Source of the DNA: JARYGU01 sp033795365
GTDB lineage: Bacteria > Pseudomonadota > Alphaproteobacteria > Rhizobiales > Rhizobiaceae
DNA length: 64,000 bases
Assembly: GCA_033795365.1 (NCBI GenBank)
Contig: JARYGU010000002.1
Span: forward strand, 496,001-560,000
Reading direction: 5' to 3'
A program made the translations under genes and the position numbers. This document shows, in pieces, positions 45,964 to 55,302 of the stretch. Each line of letters opens with the position of its first letter. Position 1 is the first letter of the stretch. The notes beneath the pieces are model-generated. The model did no database searches. It was not told where the DNA came from and was given only the letters and a program-made list of their open reading frames with translations.

Positions 45964-46406
45964 GCTTTGGGAAACCGTCATGTGACGGGTGCGAAATCGG
46001 TAAGGTTAACGAATCCTTTTCGCCTCGTGGCATTCCCGTTCAAATCACAGCGGCAGGTCGAGTATTGTGACGGAATCGCAACACATTTTTTTCTAAGGTT
46101 TGCTACACAAGCAGCCGAGGATCGTATTGTCCATTTCCCGCCACAAACGGGGAGCAGCGATAGATCAACGAAAAGCGCGTTCAATTGTCGCGTTCAAGGA
46201 AACGATGAGCCAGTATTTTCCATCGACGCTCTCCTCTCGGCCAGACGGTGCCCGGCACCGGATTGGCGGTGGCTGTCGCGACAATGGGCAGGATGGCTCT
46301 CGGCGCGATCCGGTTCGGATCCCGCTGCCCGGCAAAATAATGCAAGTCCGCGTGCGGTCTGTCAGGGGCTCTGATCGGCGCATGATAGCGGAAGAACGTA
46401 TTTACG
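45964..46406 (+). promoter_or_regulatory. exoR upstream region with palindrome
   Basis: 443 bases with no supported gene. CCGTCA and TGACGG are arranged as a perfect inverted repeat with a 2-base spacer at 45975-45988, directly after the fadL terminator. The long leader suits the known complex control of exoR, but no ChvI site can be assigned with confidence. Confidence 0.4.
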
Positions 46407-47213
46407 ATGCTTAAGTCCGAGTTGGTGCCGATGAAATTGGTGGTCCTGGGCCTTTGCCTTTCGCTGTCCCACGGCGCTGCGGGCCAGGCTCTCGCATTCG
46501 ATCCCGATTCAGGCATCACGAAGGAAAGCGGTCCCTTCGATCTCTTCAAGTTCGGCTTCTTCTCCTACAAGAAGGGGCGCAAGAGCGACGCGGTCGAGGC
46601 TTACCGCTATGCCGCCGAAAAAGGGCATACCGGATCGCGGTGGGCTCTGGCGAATATGTATGCCGACGGCGACGGCGTTGCCGAGAATGATTTCGAGGCT
46701 TTCAAGATCTACAGCGAGATCGCCAACGAAGGCGTGGAGCCGGGGTCGGAGGACACCGGCTATTTCGCCAATGCGCTGGTTTCGCTTGCAGGCTACTATC
46801 GCCGCGGAATTCCGGGCAGTCCGGTCTCCATGGATCTCGGACAGGCCCGCCAGCTCTATTTCCAGGCCGCTTCCGCCTTCGGCATTCCTGAGGCGCAATT
46901 CCAGCTCGCCCGCATGATGCTGGCCGGCGAGGGCGGTTCGGCAAGTGTCCATCAGGCGAAGAAGTGGCTGAACCGGGCAAGAAAGAACGGCCATGCCGGC
47001 GCCATGGCCGTCTTCGGCAACGTCATCTTCCAGGAAGGTCAGACGGCTCGCGGCCTTGCCTTCATGACGGCGGCGCTCGACCATTGTTCACCGAAGGACA
47101 GGCCCTGGCTGCAGGAAATGCAGGAGCAGGCGTTCTCGATCGCCAATGAGGACGAGCGCCGCACAGCCATTGCGCTTGCCCAGGACATCCGCGTCAACGG
47201 CGGCGGCGAATAA
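46407..47213 (+). CDS. exoR: ExoR, periplasmic Sel1-repeat repressor of ExoS/ChvI
   Basis: 268 residues, the exact length I remember for S. meliloti ExoR. A signal peptide (hydrophobic core LVVLGLCLSLSHGAAGQALA, cleavage near residue 30) directs it to the periplasm. Sel1-like repeats follow: AVEAYRYAAEKGHTGSRWAL, ANMYADGDGVAENDFEAF, QLYFQAASAFGIPEAQFQLA and AKKWLNRARKNGHAGAMAVF. ExoR binds the sensor ExoS and keeps the ExoS/ChvI system off; loss leads to excess succinoglycan, loss of motility and failed symbiosis. It is itself controlled by proteolysis. Its stop codon lies only 15 bases from the stop of the convergent xth gene. Confidence 0.94.
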   Translation: MLKSELVPMKLVVLGLCLSLSHGAAGQALAFDPDSGITKESGPFDLFKFGFFSYKKGRKSDAVEAYRYAAEKGHTGSRWALANMYADGDGVAENDFEAFKIYSEIANEGVEPGSEDTGYFANALVSLAGYYRRGIPGSPVSMDLGQARQLYFQAASAFGIPEAQFQLARMMLAGEGGSASVHQAKKWLNRARKNGHAGAMAVFGNVIFQEGQTARGLAFMTAALDHCSPKDRPWLQEMQEQAFSIANEDERRTAIALAQDIRVNGGGE

Positions 47214-47228
47214 CGGCTTTTCTGAGAG

Positions 47229-48020
47229 CTACGCCGCGAAATCGAACGTCGCCACCACCGGAACATGGTCCGACGGCTTTTCCCAGTTTCTCACATGCTT
47301 TTCGATGGCCGTCGACCGCAGCCGGTCGGACGCTTCAGCCGACAGCATCAGATGGTCGATGCGGATACCCTTGTTCTTCGGCCAGCATCCGGCCTGGTAG
47401 TCCCAGAAGGAATAGAGCGGCACGGCATCGCTCGTGGCGCGGACCGCGTCCGTGAAGCCGAGGTTTTCCAGCCTGCGGAACGCCGCGCGCGTCGCCGGCA
47501 GGAAAAGCGCGTCGTTCTCCCAGGCTTTGACGTCGAAGCAGTCGTGCGGTTCGGGAATGACGTTGTAGTCTCCGGCGAGAACCAGCGGCTCCTCGAATTT
47601 CAGCCTGTCTTCGGCAAAAGCGATCAGCCGCTCCATCCAGGCAAGCTTGTAGGGATATTTCACCGGATCGCCGGGAGGATTGCCATTCGGCAGATAGATG
47701 GAGCAGACACGGATTGCTCCGCCGGGCGTCGAGAAGGCGCCCTCGATGAAGCGGGACTGCTCGTCCCCGTCGCCGCCGGAAAGTCCGCGATTGATTTCGT
47801 CCGGCCTGATCCTGGAGAGCAGGGCGACGCCGTTGAAACCCTTTTGCCCATGGGTTTCGACATGATAGCCGAGCGCCTCTATCTCGCTGCGGGGAAAGCC
47901 CTCGTCCACCGTCTTGATTTCCTGCAGCGCAACGATATCGGGAGCGGATTCCTTCAGCCACGCGACGAGATTGTCGATGCGGGCGCGAACGCCGTTGATG
48001 TTCCAGGTGGCGATCTTCAT
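47229..48020 (-). CDS. xth: Exodeoxyribonuclease III (AP endonuclease family)
   Basis: 263 residues from the ATG at 48020, which yields the invariant MKIATWNINGVRARI. EEP-fold nuclease: metal ligand Glu in ALQEIKTVDEGFP, catalytic Asp/Asn in LAGDYNVIPEPHD, and the terminal Asp-His pair in KPSDHVPVVATF. It incises DNA at abasic sites and trims 3' ends in base excision repair. The frame runs 22 codons upstream without similarity. It lies downstream of erpA on the same strand. Confidence 0.94.
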   Translation of the reverse strand: MKIATWNINGVRARIDNLVAWLKESAPDIVALQEIKTVDEGFPRSEIEALGYHVETHGQKGFNGVALLSRIRPDEINRGLSGGDGDEQSRFIEGAFSTPGGAIRVCSIYLPNGNPPGDPVKYPYKLAWMERLIAFAEDRLKFEEPLVLAGDYNVIPEPHDCFDVKAWENDALFLPATRAAFRRLENLGFTDAVRATSDAVPLYSFWDYQAGCWPKNKGIRIDHLMLSAEASDRLRSTAIEKHVRNWEKPSDHVPVVATFDFAA

Positions 48021-48116
48021 CGGCGTTCTCGTTCTGGCGTCTAAGGGCACGCGTATCGTTCTAGTCCCTGCCGCCTGCTTTGACAAACGGCAGGGTGAAA
48101 ACGCTGTGGACAGAGA

Positions 48117-48449
48117 TCAGATCGAAAAACTGGTGCCGCAGCCGCAGCTTGCCACTGCGTTCGGGTTGCGGATCTGAAAGGACTGGCCCATCAGATTGTC
48201 GATGAAATCGATCTCCGAGCCGTCCATATAGACCAGGGAAAGCTGGTCGATGAAAACTTTGGCGTTGCCTTTTTCCAGGACGAGATCGTCGTCTTCCGGC
48301 GCATCGACCAGATCGAACTTGTAGGAAAAACCGGAACAGCCGCCGCCTTCCACGGAGACGCGCATGGCGTTCTTGCCGGGATCGGTCCCGAGAATCGCTG
48401 AAATGCGCTTGGCGGCCGCATCGGAGATGGTTACGCTTTTATCGGTCAT
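48117..48449 (-). CDS. erpA: Iron-sulfur cluster insertion protein ErpA
   Basis: 110 residues of the A-type carrier family. The three cluster-binding cysteines are visible: GGGCSGFSY and the C-terminal CGCGTSF. The internal IDFIDNLMGQSFQIRNPN is typical. It delivers [Fe-S] clusters from the assembly scaffold to apo-proteins. The ATG has AGGAGG five bases upstream. It is divergent from dgt and precedes xth by 96 bases. Confidence 0.92.
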   Translation of the reverse strand: MTDKSVTISDAAAKRISAILGTDPGKNAMRVSVEGGGCSGFSYKFDLVDAPEDDDLVLEKGNAKVFIDQLSLVYMDGSEIDFIDNLMGQSFQIRNPNAVASCGCGTSFSI

Positions 48450-48667
48450 GTCTGCCTCCTGCCGGGGTCAAGATCCGGAGAGAATCGCTTTGCACTTCGC
48501 AGCCAAGAATACCGTCTTCGCGGAAGTCCTGCGTGCGCTCAGCATGATAAATCACTGATCGCGCAGGATTGAATCCGCCCGCCTTGCGGCGCGCCCTGCT
48601 GCTGTGCACACTATAGGTATGAAGGCATTGAGGCGACGTCAATGGGGCGTCGCCACGCAGGTGACGA

Positions 48668-49885
48668 ATGACATTGGACAGACATGCGCTGGGTTTTGGT
48701 GCCGGAGAGCGGGCGATCTATGCGGCGGATCCCTGGTCGAGCCGTGGCCGCTTCTATGCCGAGAGCGGCAGCCTGACCCGCTCGGAATTCCAGCGCGACC
48801 GCGACAGGATCGTCCATACGACGGCGTTCCGCAGGCTCAAGCACAAGACGCAGGTCTTCATCGGGGCCGACGGCGACCATTACCGGACACGCCTGACGCA
48901 TACGATCGAGGTCGCCCAGATCGCCCGCGCGCTGGCCCGCGCGCTTCGCCTCGACGAGGACCTTGCCGAGGGCGTGGCGCTCGTCCACGATTTCGGACAC
49001 ACGCCGTTCGGCCACACCGGCGAGGATGCTCTGGACGAAGTGCTGAAACCGCATGGCGGCTTCGACCACAATGCCCAGTCGCTGCGCATCGTGACGAAGC
49101 TCGAGCGCCGCTATGCGGAGTTCGACGGCCTCAATTTGACCTGGGAGAGCCTCGAAGGCCTGGTGAAGCACAATGGTCCGCTTCTGACACCGGATGGAGA
49201 AGGTACGCGTGGCCCCGTACCGCAGCCGATCCTCGATTATTGCGCGCTCGACGACCTCGAGCTCGCAAGCTATGCGAGCCTGGAGGCGCAGGTGGCCGCG
49301 ATCGCCGACGACATCGCCTACAATACCCATGATATCGATGACGGCCTGCGCTCCGGCTATCTCACCTTCGAGATGCTGGAGGAGGTACCGTTCCTCGTCG
49401 GCCTGATGGGCGAAGTGCGCGATCGTTATCCGGCACTCGAGCCGACCCGCTTCACCCACGAGATCATGCGCCGCCAGATTACCGCGATGGTGGAGGATGT
49501 GATCGGCTACGCACAGGAGGCGATCCGGGATGTGCGGCCGCAAAGCGCCTCCGACGTGCGCCAGGCGGGCAGGGTCATGGCAACCTTCTCCGAGGAGATG
49601 GCATCAACGGACAAGGCGATCAAAAAGCTGCTTTTCACCCGAATCTACCGCCATCCCGAAGTGATGCGCGTGCGCGCCAATGCGGCAAAGATCGTAACGG
49701 ACCTTTTCGAGGCCTTCATGAAGGACCCGCAATTGATGCAGGGCCATCATTGGGTGGACTGCCTTGCCGGAATGCCCGAGCCGGCAAAGGCGCGCCATGT
49801 CGGCGACTATCTCGCCGGTATGACCGACAATTTCGCCGTGAACACGCACCGACGACTGTTTGACCATACCCCGGAATTGCGTTAG
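48668..49885 (+). CDS. dgt: Deoxyguanosinetriphosphate triphosphohydrolase-like protein
   Basis: 405 residues. HD-domain dNTPase: TRLTHTIEVAQIARALARAL and LVHDFGHTPFGHTGEDAL supply the His and HD metal ligands, DDIAYNTHDIDDGLRSG the fourth. The N-terminal SEFQRDRDRIVHTTAFRRLK with KTQVF is a family signature (type 2 subfamily). It hydrolyses dNTPs to nucleosides and triphosphate, helping to balance DNA precursors. The same gene order dgt-argS is common in alphaproteobacteria. Confidence 0.92.
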   Translation: MTLDRHALGFGAGERAIYAADPWSSRGRFYAESGSLTRSEFQRDRDRIVHTTAFRRLKHKTQVFIGADGDHYRTRLTHTIEVAQIARALARALRLDEDLAEGVALVHDFGHTPFGHTGEDALDEVLKPHGGFDHNAQSLRIVTKLERRYAEFDGLNLTWESLEGLVKHNGPLLTPDGEGTRGPVPQPILDYCALDDLELASYASLEAQVAAIADDIAYNTHDIDDGLRSGYLTFEMLEEVPFLVGLMGEVRDRYPALEPTRFTHEIMRRQITAMVEDVIGYAQEAIRDVRPQSASDVRQAGRVMATFSEEMASTDKAIKKLLFTRIYRHPEVMRVRANAAKIVTDLFEAFMKDPQLMQGHHWVDCLAGMPEPAKARHVGDYLAGMTDNFAVNTHRRLFDHTPELR

Positions 49886-49975
49886 TCAGCCGCCGACCTC
49901 TATAAGCGCGCATGTGCCGGCATCCGGTCCTTGCGCGAATGCAGTAGATCCTATCGCCATGTGCGAGCTTGAAGT

Positions 49976-50008
49976 CACTTTTAAAGTGCGCGCTCACTTT
50001 GAGAGTGA
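49976..50008. repeat. Two adjacent CACTTT palindromes before argS
   Basis: CACTTTTAAAGTG (49976-49988, perfect around one T) is followed five bases later by TCACT-TTGAG-AGTGA (49994-50008). The shared TCACTTT appears twice in the same direction 19 bases apart. They end 33 bases upstream of the argS start. A regulator site or an RNA structure in the leader are both possible. Confidence 0.45.
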
Positions 50009-50041
50009 TTTTGTTATTCGGCAGACGCCCGGATGGAGCAG

Positions 50042-51802
50042 ATGAATCTTTTTACCGATTTCGAAAACAGAGTTAAGAACGCACTCGAACAAATTGAAAT
50101 TGTGCGCGAAAAGCGTTCCGAACTCGATTTCGGACGTATCGGCGTCGAACCCCCCCGTGATCCGAGCCACGGCGATGTCGCCACCAACGCTGCCATGGTG
50201 CTTGCGAAGCCGCTCGGGCTCAATCCGCGCGCGCTCGCCGATCTGATCGTGAGCGAGCTGAAAAAGGATCCGGAAGTCGCCGAAGTCTCCGTTGCGGGGC
50301 CGGGCTTCATCAATGTCCGCGTTTCCGTCGCCTATTGGCAGAAAATCCTGACCGATATGATCGAAGCCGGCACGAATTATGGCCGCAGCTCGCTTGGGGC
50401 CGGGCACAAGGTCAATGTCGAATATGTCTCCGCCAATCCGACGGGTCCAATGCATGTCGGCCATTGCCGCGGCGCCGTCGTCGGCGACACGCTCGCCAAC
50501 CTTCTCGCCTTCGCCGGCTACACCGTGACCAAGGAATATTACATCAACGATGCCGGCGCGCAGGTGGACGTTCTGGCGCGTTCCGTGTTCCTGCGCTATC
50601 GCGAGGCGCTCGGCGAGGACATCGGCGAGATTCCGCCCGGCCTCTATCCCGGCGACTATCTCGTTCCTGTCGGCGAGGCACTGGCGGCCGAATACGGCAC
50701 CAGCCTCAGGGCCATGCCGGAACACAAGTGGCTGCCGATCATTCGCGACAAGGCCATCGACGCGATGATGGTGATGATCAAGGAAGACCTTGCCGCGCTG
50801 AACGTCACCCACGACGTCTTCTTCTCCGAGCGGACGCTGCATGCCGGCAATGGCGCGCCGATCCGCACGGCGATCAACGACCTGACCTTCAAGGGGCATG
50901 TCTACAAGGGCGTCCTGCCGCCGCCGAAGGGGCAGCTGCCGGAGGACTGGGAAGATCGCGAGCAGACGCTTTTCCGCTCCACCGAGGTTGGTGACGATAT
51001 CGATCGCCCGCTGATCAAGTCCGACGGTTCCTATACCTACTTCGCCGCCGACGTTGCTTATTTCAAGGACAAGTTCGACCGCGGTTTCAGCGAGATGATC
51101 TACGTGCTCGGCGCGGATCATGGCGGCTATGTCAAGCGGCTGGAGGCGGTCGCGCGGGCCGTTTCGGAAGGCAAGGTCAAGCTCACCGTTCTTCTCTGCC
51201 AACTGGTGAAGCTCTTCCGTGAGGGCGAGCCGGTGAAGATGTCGAAACGTTCGGGCGATTTCGTGACCCTGCGCGAGGTGGTCGACGAGGTCGGGCGCGA
51301 TCCGGTCCGCTTCATGATGATCTACCGCAAGAACAGCGAACCGCTCGATTTCGATTTCGCCAAGGTGACCGAGCAGTCGAAGGAGAACCCGGTCTTCTAC
51401 GTGCAATATGCACATGCACGTTGCATGTCGGTCTTCCGGCAGGCGCAGGAGGCCTTTCCCGACCTCGACATCGGCGGCCTCGATCTTGCGGCTGCAGTGT
51501 CCGGAAGCATCTCGGATCCGAACGAACTTCAGTTGCTTGCCAAGCTCGCAGAATATCCTCGCGTGATCGAGGCCGCTGCACTGGCGCAGGAGCCGCATCG
51601 CATCGCTTTTTACCTCTATGATCTTGCCAGCGCCTTCCACGGACACTGGAATAAAGGCAAGGAATTACCTGAATTACGATTTGTTAACGTTAAAAACCGA
51701 CAATTGAGTATTGCCAGACTTGGGCTGGTGCATGCTGTCGCATCTATTCTGAAGTCGGGTCTGTCCATTACAGGCACTGCTGCGCCGGACGAGATGAGAT
51801 AA
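50042..51802 (+). CDS. argS: Arginyl-tRNA synthetase
   Basis: 586 residues from the ATG at 50042, giving the usual MNLFTDFENRVKNAL; another ATG nine bases upstream lacks a ribosome-binding site, while GGAG stands close to the second one. Class I synthetase: HIGH-like NPTGPMHVGHCRGAVVGD, KMSKR-type motif PVKMSKRSGDFVTLREV, and the C-terminal anticodon-binding helices ending near YDLASAFHGHWNKGKELP. Charges tRNA-Arg. It begins a co-directional run that extends to the end of the window. Confidence 0.97.
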   Translation: MNLFTDFENRVKNALEQIEIVREKRSELDFGRIGVEPPRDPSHGDVATNAAMVLAKPLGLNPRALADLIVSELKKDPEVAEVSVAGPGFINVRVSVAYWQKILTDMIEAGTNYGRSSLGAGHKVNVEYVSANPTGPMHVGHCRGAVVGDTLANLLAFAGYTVTKEYYINDAGAQVDVLARSVFLRYREALGEDIGEIPPGLYPGDYLVPVGEALAAEYGTSLRAMPEHKWLPIIRDKAIDAMMVMIKEDLAALNVTHDVFFSERTLHAGNGAPIRTAINDLTFKGHVYKGVLPPPKGQLPEDWEDREQTLFRSTEVGDDIDRPLIKSDGSYTYFAADVAYFKDKFDRGFSEMIYVLGADHGGYVKRLEAVARAVSEGKVKLTVLLCQLVKLFREGEPVKMSKRSGDFVTLREVVDEVGRDPVRFMMIYRKNSEPLDFDFAKVTEQSKENPVFYVQYAHARCMSVFRQAQEAFPDLDIGGLDLAAAVSGSISDPNELQLLAKLAEYPRVIEAAALAQEPHRIAFYLYDLASAFHGHWNKGKELPELRFVNVKNRQLSIARLGLVHAVASILKSGLSITGTAAPDEMR

Positions 51803-51865
51803 CGTCACCATTTCCCCACAATAAGCTGGCAGACGCGTAATTTGTAGCTTTGTGAGTGGAAAAAC

Positions 51866-54800
51866 ATGGCAGACAAGAACTTCGCGCGAAGCGGGACCGC
51901 TGACACGGATCTCTTGGCGGACGACGATCCGCTGAGCGAGCTTGCCCGCATTGTCGGCTATGAACCGCGCCCGACACAGCCCGTACAGATCGTCCGCGAC
52001 CCGGACCAGTATCCACCTCAGCGCAACGAGCCGATCTTTGCTCTCGAAGACGAGCTGATGCGTGAGTTCGAGCTTTACGACGCGCCGAATCTCGATCCCG
52101 TAGAGCATGTGTCCGCTCCCGAGATAAAGCCTCCTGCGGAAGAGCCCGCCGCACATGAAGCCGAAGCCGCGGAGTTTCACGCGGGACCGGAAACCCTCGA
52201 TTATCAGCCTGCGTTCCGCGACGAAGGTCTTTCCGACGAGGCCGCGCGGGACGATGCCGCCATTGAGGACGGAATTGCGCTCGAAGTCCGGTCGGACGAT
52301 TTTCCGCCGGAATTCGCATCTGTCGAGCCGGAAACTGCAGACCATGCGCCCGCTATGCCCGAGAGCGAAGAGGCGGCCGATATTGAGCCACCGGTCGTGA
52401 GCGGATACCAGGCGGATATCGGTTCGAAGGACCATTCGCGGCCGCGTTTCGAAGAAGAAGCCGTGGAATCCGATCGGCGGGAGCCGGTTTTCCTCGGTCT
52501 TCAGCCCGCCGACGCTTCGGACGATCCGTTGGCATCGGCCGCCGACGATCTCGAACGCGAGCTCGAACTGTCGATCGGCGACGAACTTTTTGCCGGTTCG
52601 CCGGAGGTTCAATTCGAACCAACTCACACCGACGAATATAACGAAGCTGCTTCGTTCACGGCGGATGCCGCCGGGTCTGAGCCGGGCCTCGCGCCGGAAC
52701 AAACCGACGCCTACGTGCCCGAGATCGAGGCTGATGCCGCCGTAAGTGCCGCCTTGCCGGCGCACGCCGCGGCGGCGGCACATGACGAGAACCCGCCGGC
52801 CCTTTGGTCACAATTGGAGCCCATGCCGGCGGACGCATTCTTCGTCGAAGAGCAGACCGCATCGTCCGAGCTTTCCGAGAGCGATGCCGAGCCGGGAATT
52901 AGCGCATGGCCGGATGATTTTCAGGCGGTTTCCGATCGGACGGGCAACGAACCCTTCCTTGTCGAGCCCGCCTATACCGACGCAGAGCCGCATTTCGCCG
53001 CCGAGCCGGTGCATTCCGCCGAGAGCGGCGAAATCGCGCAGAGCTGGATCCCTCAGAACGCCGACGGTCGGGATGCGGGGTTTCAGCCCGAGGAGACCTA
53101 CGAGGTCGCGCCTGCTGCGGCAACGAACGACGCTTACGATCTCGATGATCTTCTTGCCGAGGTCGAACGCTTTCCCGTGCCGCCTGCGCATTTGCCGTCC
53201 GAGGCGGATGCGGGCGAAGGACCGCGCGAAAGCTGGCGCGGCCAGTCGAGCGTCCCCTTCGGTCGGGCCACGCCCGTAGCCTTCAGGAGCACCCCGGCGC
53301 CGGCCAGCACGGTTTTCGCGCCGGAACCCGTTCCCCAGCCTCCGGCCGAGAAGCCGATTGCCGAGGCGCCGGCCGCTGCAGCAAAGAAACCGGAACCCGA
53401 ATTCGACAGTTTCGAGATCGATCTTTCCGATATGGATCTCAACCTCGACCCGGCGGACTTCGGCATCGAGGACAAGCCGGCTGCGCCCCCGGTTGCGGAG
53501 CGCCGTGATCCCCCGGCACCGGCCTCAGTTGTCGCGCCCGTTCAGGCTGCTGCGGTTCCGGTTGAAGAAAAGGCGGACGACAGCGTTCTTCCCTTCGATC
53601 CGGCGATGATCGCGGATACCGAGGAGAGCGTTGCGCCCGTAACGAATCTCAACGTTCCGCAACTGCCGACGGTCGAGAAGGAAAAGCCGGCCTATCAGCC
53701 CGACTACGATCTCGACATCGATGCGGAAATGGCGCAGCTTTTCGCCACGCCGGTAAATGGTGGATCCCAGTCGCAAGCGGCCTCCAATGGCGCAGCTCCC
53801 TCGCTTGCCTCGACGCAGAACGCATCGGATGGAGATGGAGCGCTGGACGAGTTCGAACGGGCGCTGGAGGAGGATTTCCGCCGGTCGCTCAATCAGCCTG
53901 AGCGCGCGGCAATTCCCGTCGATCCGCATCAATCCGGACAGGAATACGTGAACGGTGCGGATGACGACGGCGAACGGCGCGGAAAGGGCATGCTGATTGC
54001 GGCAGCCGCTGCAGTCGTCTTCCTGCTGGGTGGTGCCGGCGTCTATGCCTGGATGTCGGGAACCGGTACGGGGCTCGGCTCCGGCGAACCGCGGATCATC
54101 ATGGCCGACAAGGACCCGGTAAAGGTCGTGCCGGAGGAAAAGGGCGGTAAGACCGTGCCGAACCAGGACAAGGCGGTCTATGACCGTGTCGCCGGTTCCT
54201 CTGAAGCCACGCCGCAGCAGGAGCAACTGGTGACGACGACGGAGGAACCCGTCGACGTCGTGCAGCGGACGCTTACACCGGAAGCCCTGCCGATGGATAG
54301 CCCGGAAGAAGACGTCGCCTCCACCGGAGACGATGATGACCGCCTTCTGCCCGGCGTGGACGATCCGGCAGCGAACAATACCGGGGACGACAGGACGCCC
54401 GTCGTATCGCCGCGTAAGGTCAGGACTATGATCGTCAAGCCGGACGGAACGCTCGTCGCTCGCGAGGAGACCGTGACGCAGCCGGAAACCGAAGTCGCGG
54501 CAGCAGACCCGCAGACGCCGCCGGGCAGCCGGCTTGCAGCACCGGCTATGGACGAGGCGCTGCCTCCGGCAGCCGGTCAGACGGACATATCGGCCCCCGC
54601 CGGCGGCGAAACGCCGCTGAGCGCTGAACCTGGCACTTCTGTTCCGCCATCCGGAGAGACCGCTCCCGCCAACGGCAATGCCGACGGAAACGCTCCGGTC
54701 CGTGTCGTCAAGACCACGACGATCGGGGCGAATGCCGAGGCTCCGGCCAACGCCGGCAATACCCCCGTTCCGGTGTCGCGCCCCGTCGACCAGCCGGTGA

Positions 54801-55165
54801 CCGTCGTCGGCACCGTCACCGAGCGCGGCAATGTCCGCGATGGTGAGGGCCAGCAGACGGCACGGGCGGAACCCGCGCCTGCTGCCCAGGCGCCGGCTGC
54901 GGAACCGGCAACCGCCAACCCGGGTGGATATGTCATCCAGATCGCCTCCCTTCCTTCCGAGGCGGAGGCGCAGAAGTCCTACGACAGTCTCTCTTCGCGT
55001 TTCGCGAATGTCATCGGCGGACGCGGGGTGGACATCCGGCGTGCGGATATCGCGGGCAGGGGGACTTACTTCCGTGTCCGCATCCCGGCAGGATCGCGCG
55101 AAGAGGCGAATGCTCTCTGCTCGCGATACAAGAGCGCCGGCGGAAGCTGCCTGGTGACGAGGTAG
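51866..55165 (+). CDS. Large SPOR-domain membrane protein
   Basis: 1,099 residues. A very acidic, low-complexity cytoplasmic region of about 700 residues (many Glu/Ala/Pro/Asp) precedes one transmembrane helix (GMLIAAAAAVVFLLGGAGVY, near residue 707). A disordered periplasmic linker rich in Pro, Ala, Thr and Gly follows, and the last 80 residues form a SPOR domain (GGYVIQIASLPSEAEAQKSY, then VDIRRADIAGRGTYFRVRIP and a final CSRYKSAGGSC). SPOR domains bind peptidoglycan stripped of stem peptides at division sites. The position between argS and nagZ is conserved in Rhizobiales as I remember; its size suggests a role in division or wall remodelling, unproven. Confidence 0.85.
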   Translation: MADKNFARSGTADTDLLADDDPLSELARIVGYEPRPTQPVQIVRDPDQYPPQRNEPIFALEDELMREFELYDAPNLDPVEHVSAPEIKPPAEEPAAHEAEAAEFHAGPETLDYQPAFRDEGLSDEAARDDAAIEDGIALEVRSDDFPPEFASVEPETADHAPAMPESEEAADIEPPVVSGYQADIGSKDHSRPRFEEEAVESDRREPVFLGLQPADASDDPLASAADDLERELELSIGDELFAGSPEVQFEPTHTDEYNEAASFTADAAGSEPGLAPEQTDAYVPEIEADAAVSAALPAHAAAAAHDENPPALWSQLEPMPADAFFVEEQTASSELSESDAEPGISAWPDDFQAVSDRTGNEPFLVEPAYTDAEPHFAAEPVHSAESGEIAQSWIPQNADGRDAGFQPEETYEVAPAAATNDAYDLDDLLAEVERFPVPPAHLPSEADAGEGPRESWRGQSSVPFGRATPVAFRSTPAPASTVFAPEPVPQPPAEKPIAEAPAAAAKKPEPEFDSFEIDLSDMDLNLDPADFGIEDKPAAPPVAERRDPPAPASVVAPVQAAAVPVEEKADDSVLPFDPAMIADTEESVAPVTNLNVPQLPTVEKEKPAYQPDYDLDIDAEMAQLFATPVNGGSQSQAASNGAAPSLASTQNASDGDGALDEFERALEEDFRRSLNQPERAAIPVDPHQSGQEYVNGADDDGERRGKGMLIAAAAAVVFLLGGAGVYAWMSGTGTGLGSGEPRIIMADKDPVKVVPEEKGGKTVPNQDKAVYDRVAGSSEATPQQEQLVTTTEEPVDVVQRTLTPEALPMDSPEEDVASTGDDDDRLLPGVDDPAANNTGDDRTPVVSPRKVRTMIVKPDGTLVAREETVTQPETEVAAADPQTPPGSRLAAPAMDEALPPAAGQTDISAPAGGETPLSAEPGTSVPPSGETAPANGNADGNAPVRVVKTTTIGANAEAPANAGNTPVPVSRPVDQPVTVVGTVTERGNVRDGEGQQTARAEPAPAAQAPAAEPATANPGGYVIQIASLPSEAEAQKSYDSLSSRFANVIGGRGVDIRRADIAGRGTYFRVRIPAGSREEANALCSRYKSAGGSCLVTR

Positions 55166-55302
55166 GAACGTTTGCGAGACCGAACATGTTGCAAGAGGCG
55201 CGGGGGAGACCTGCGCCTTTTCCCGTTCTGCGGCGGTCTTTGTTGTGAATGCCTTCTGCGCTTCGCTTCGCCTTTCATGAGCGAAGCCGTATGATTTCAG
55301 TC

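Noticed and set aside
45922..46414. Two overlapping frames of about 100-150 codons upstream of exoR
   Set aside because: They overlap each other, the fadL terminator and exoR, and show no conserved domain; treated as leader DNA.
49994..51646. A 550-codon minus-strand frame over argS
   Set aside because: Mirror of the argS coding sequence; composition typical of an antisense shadow.
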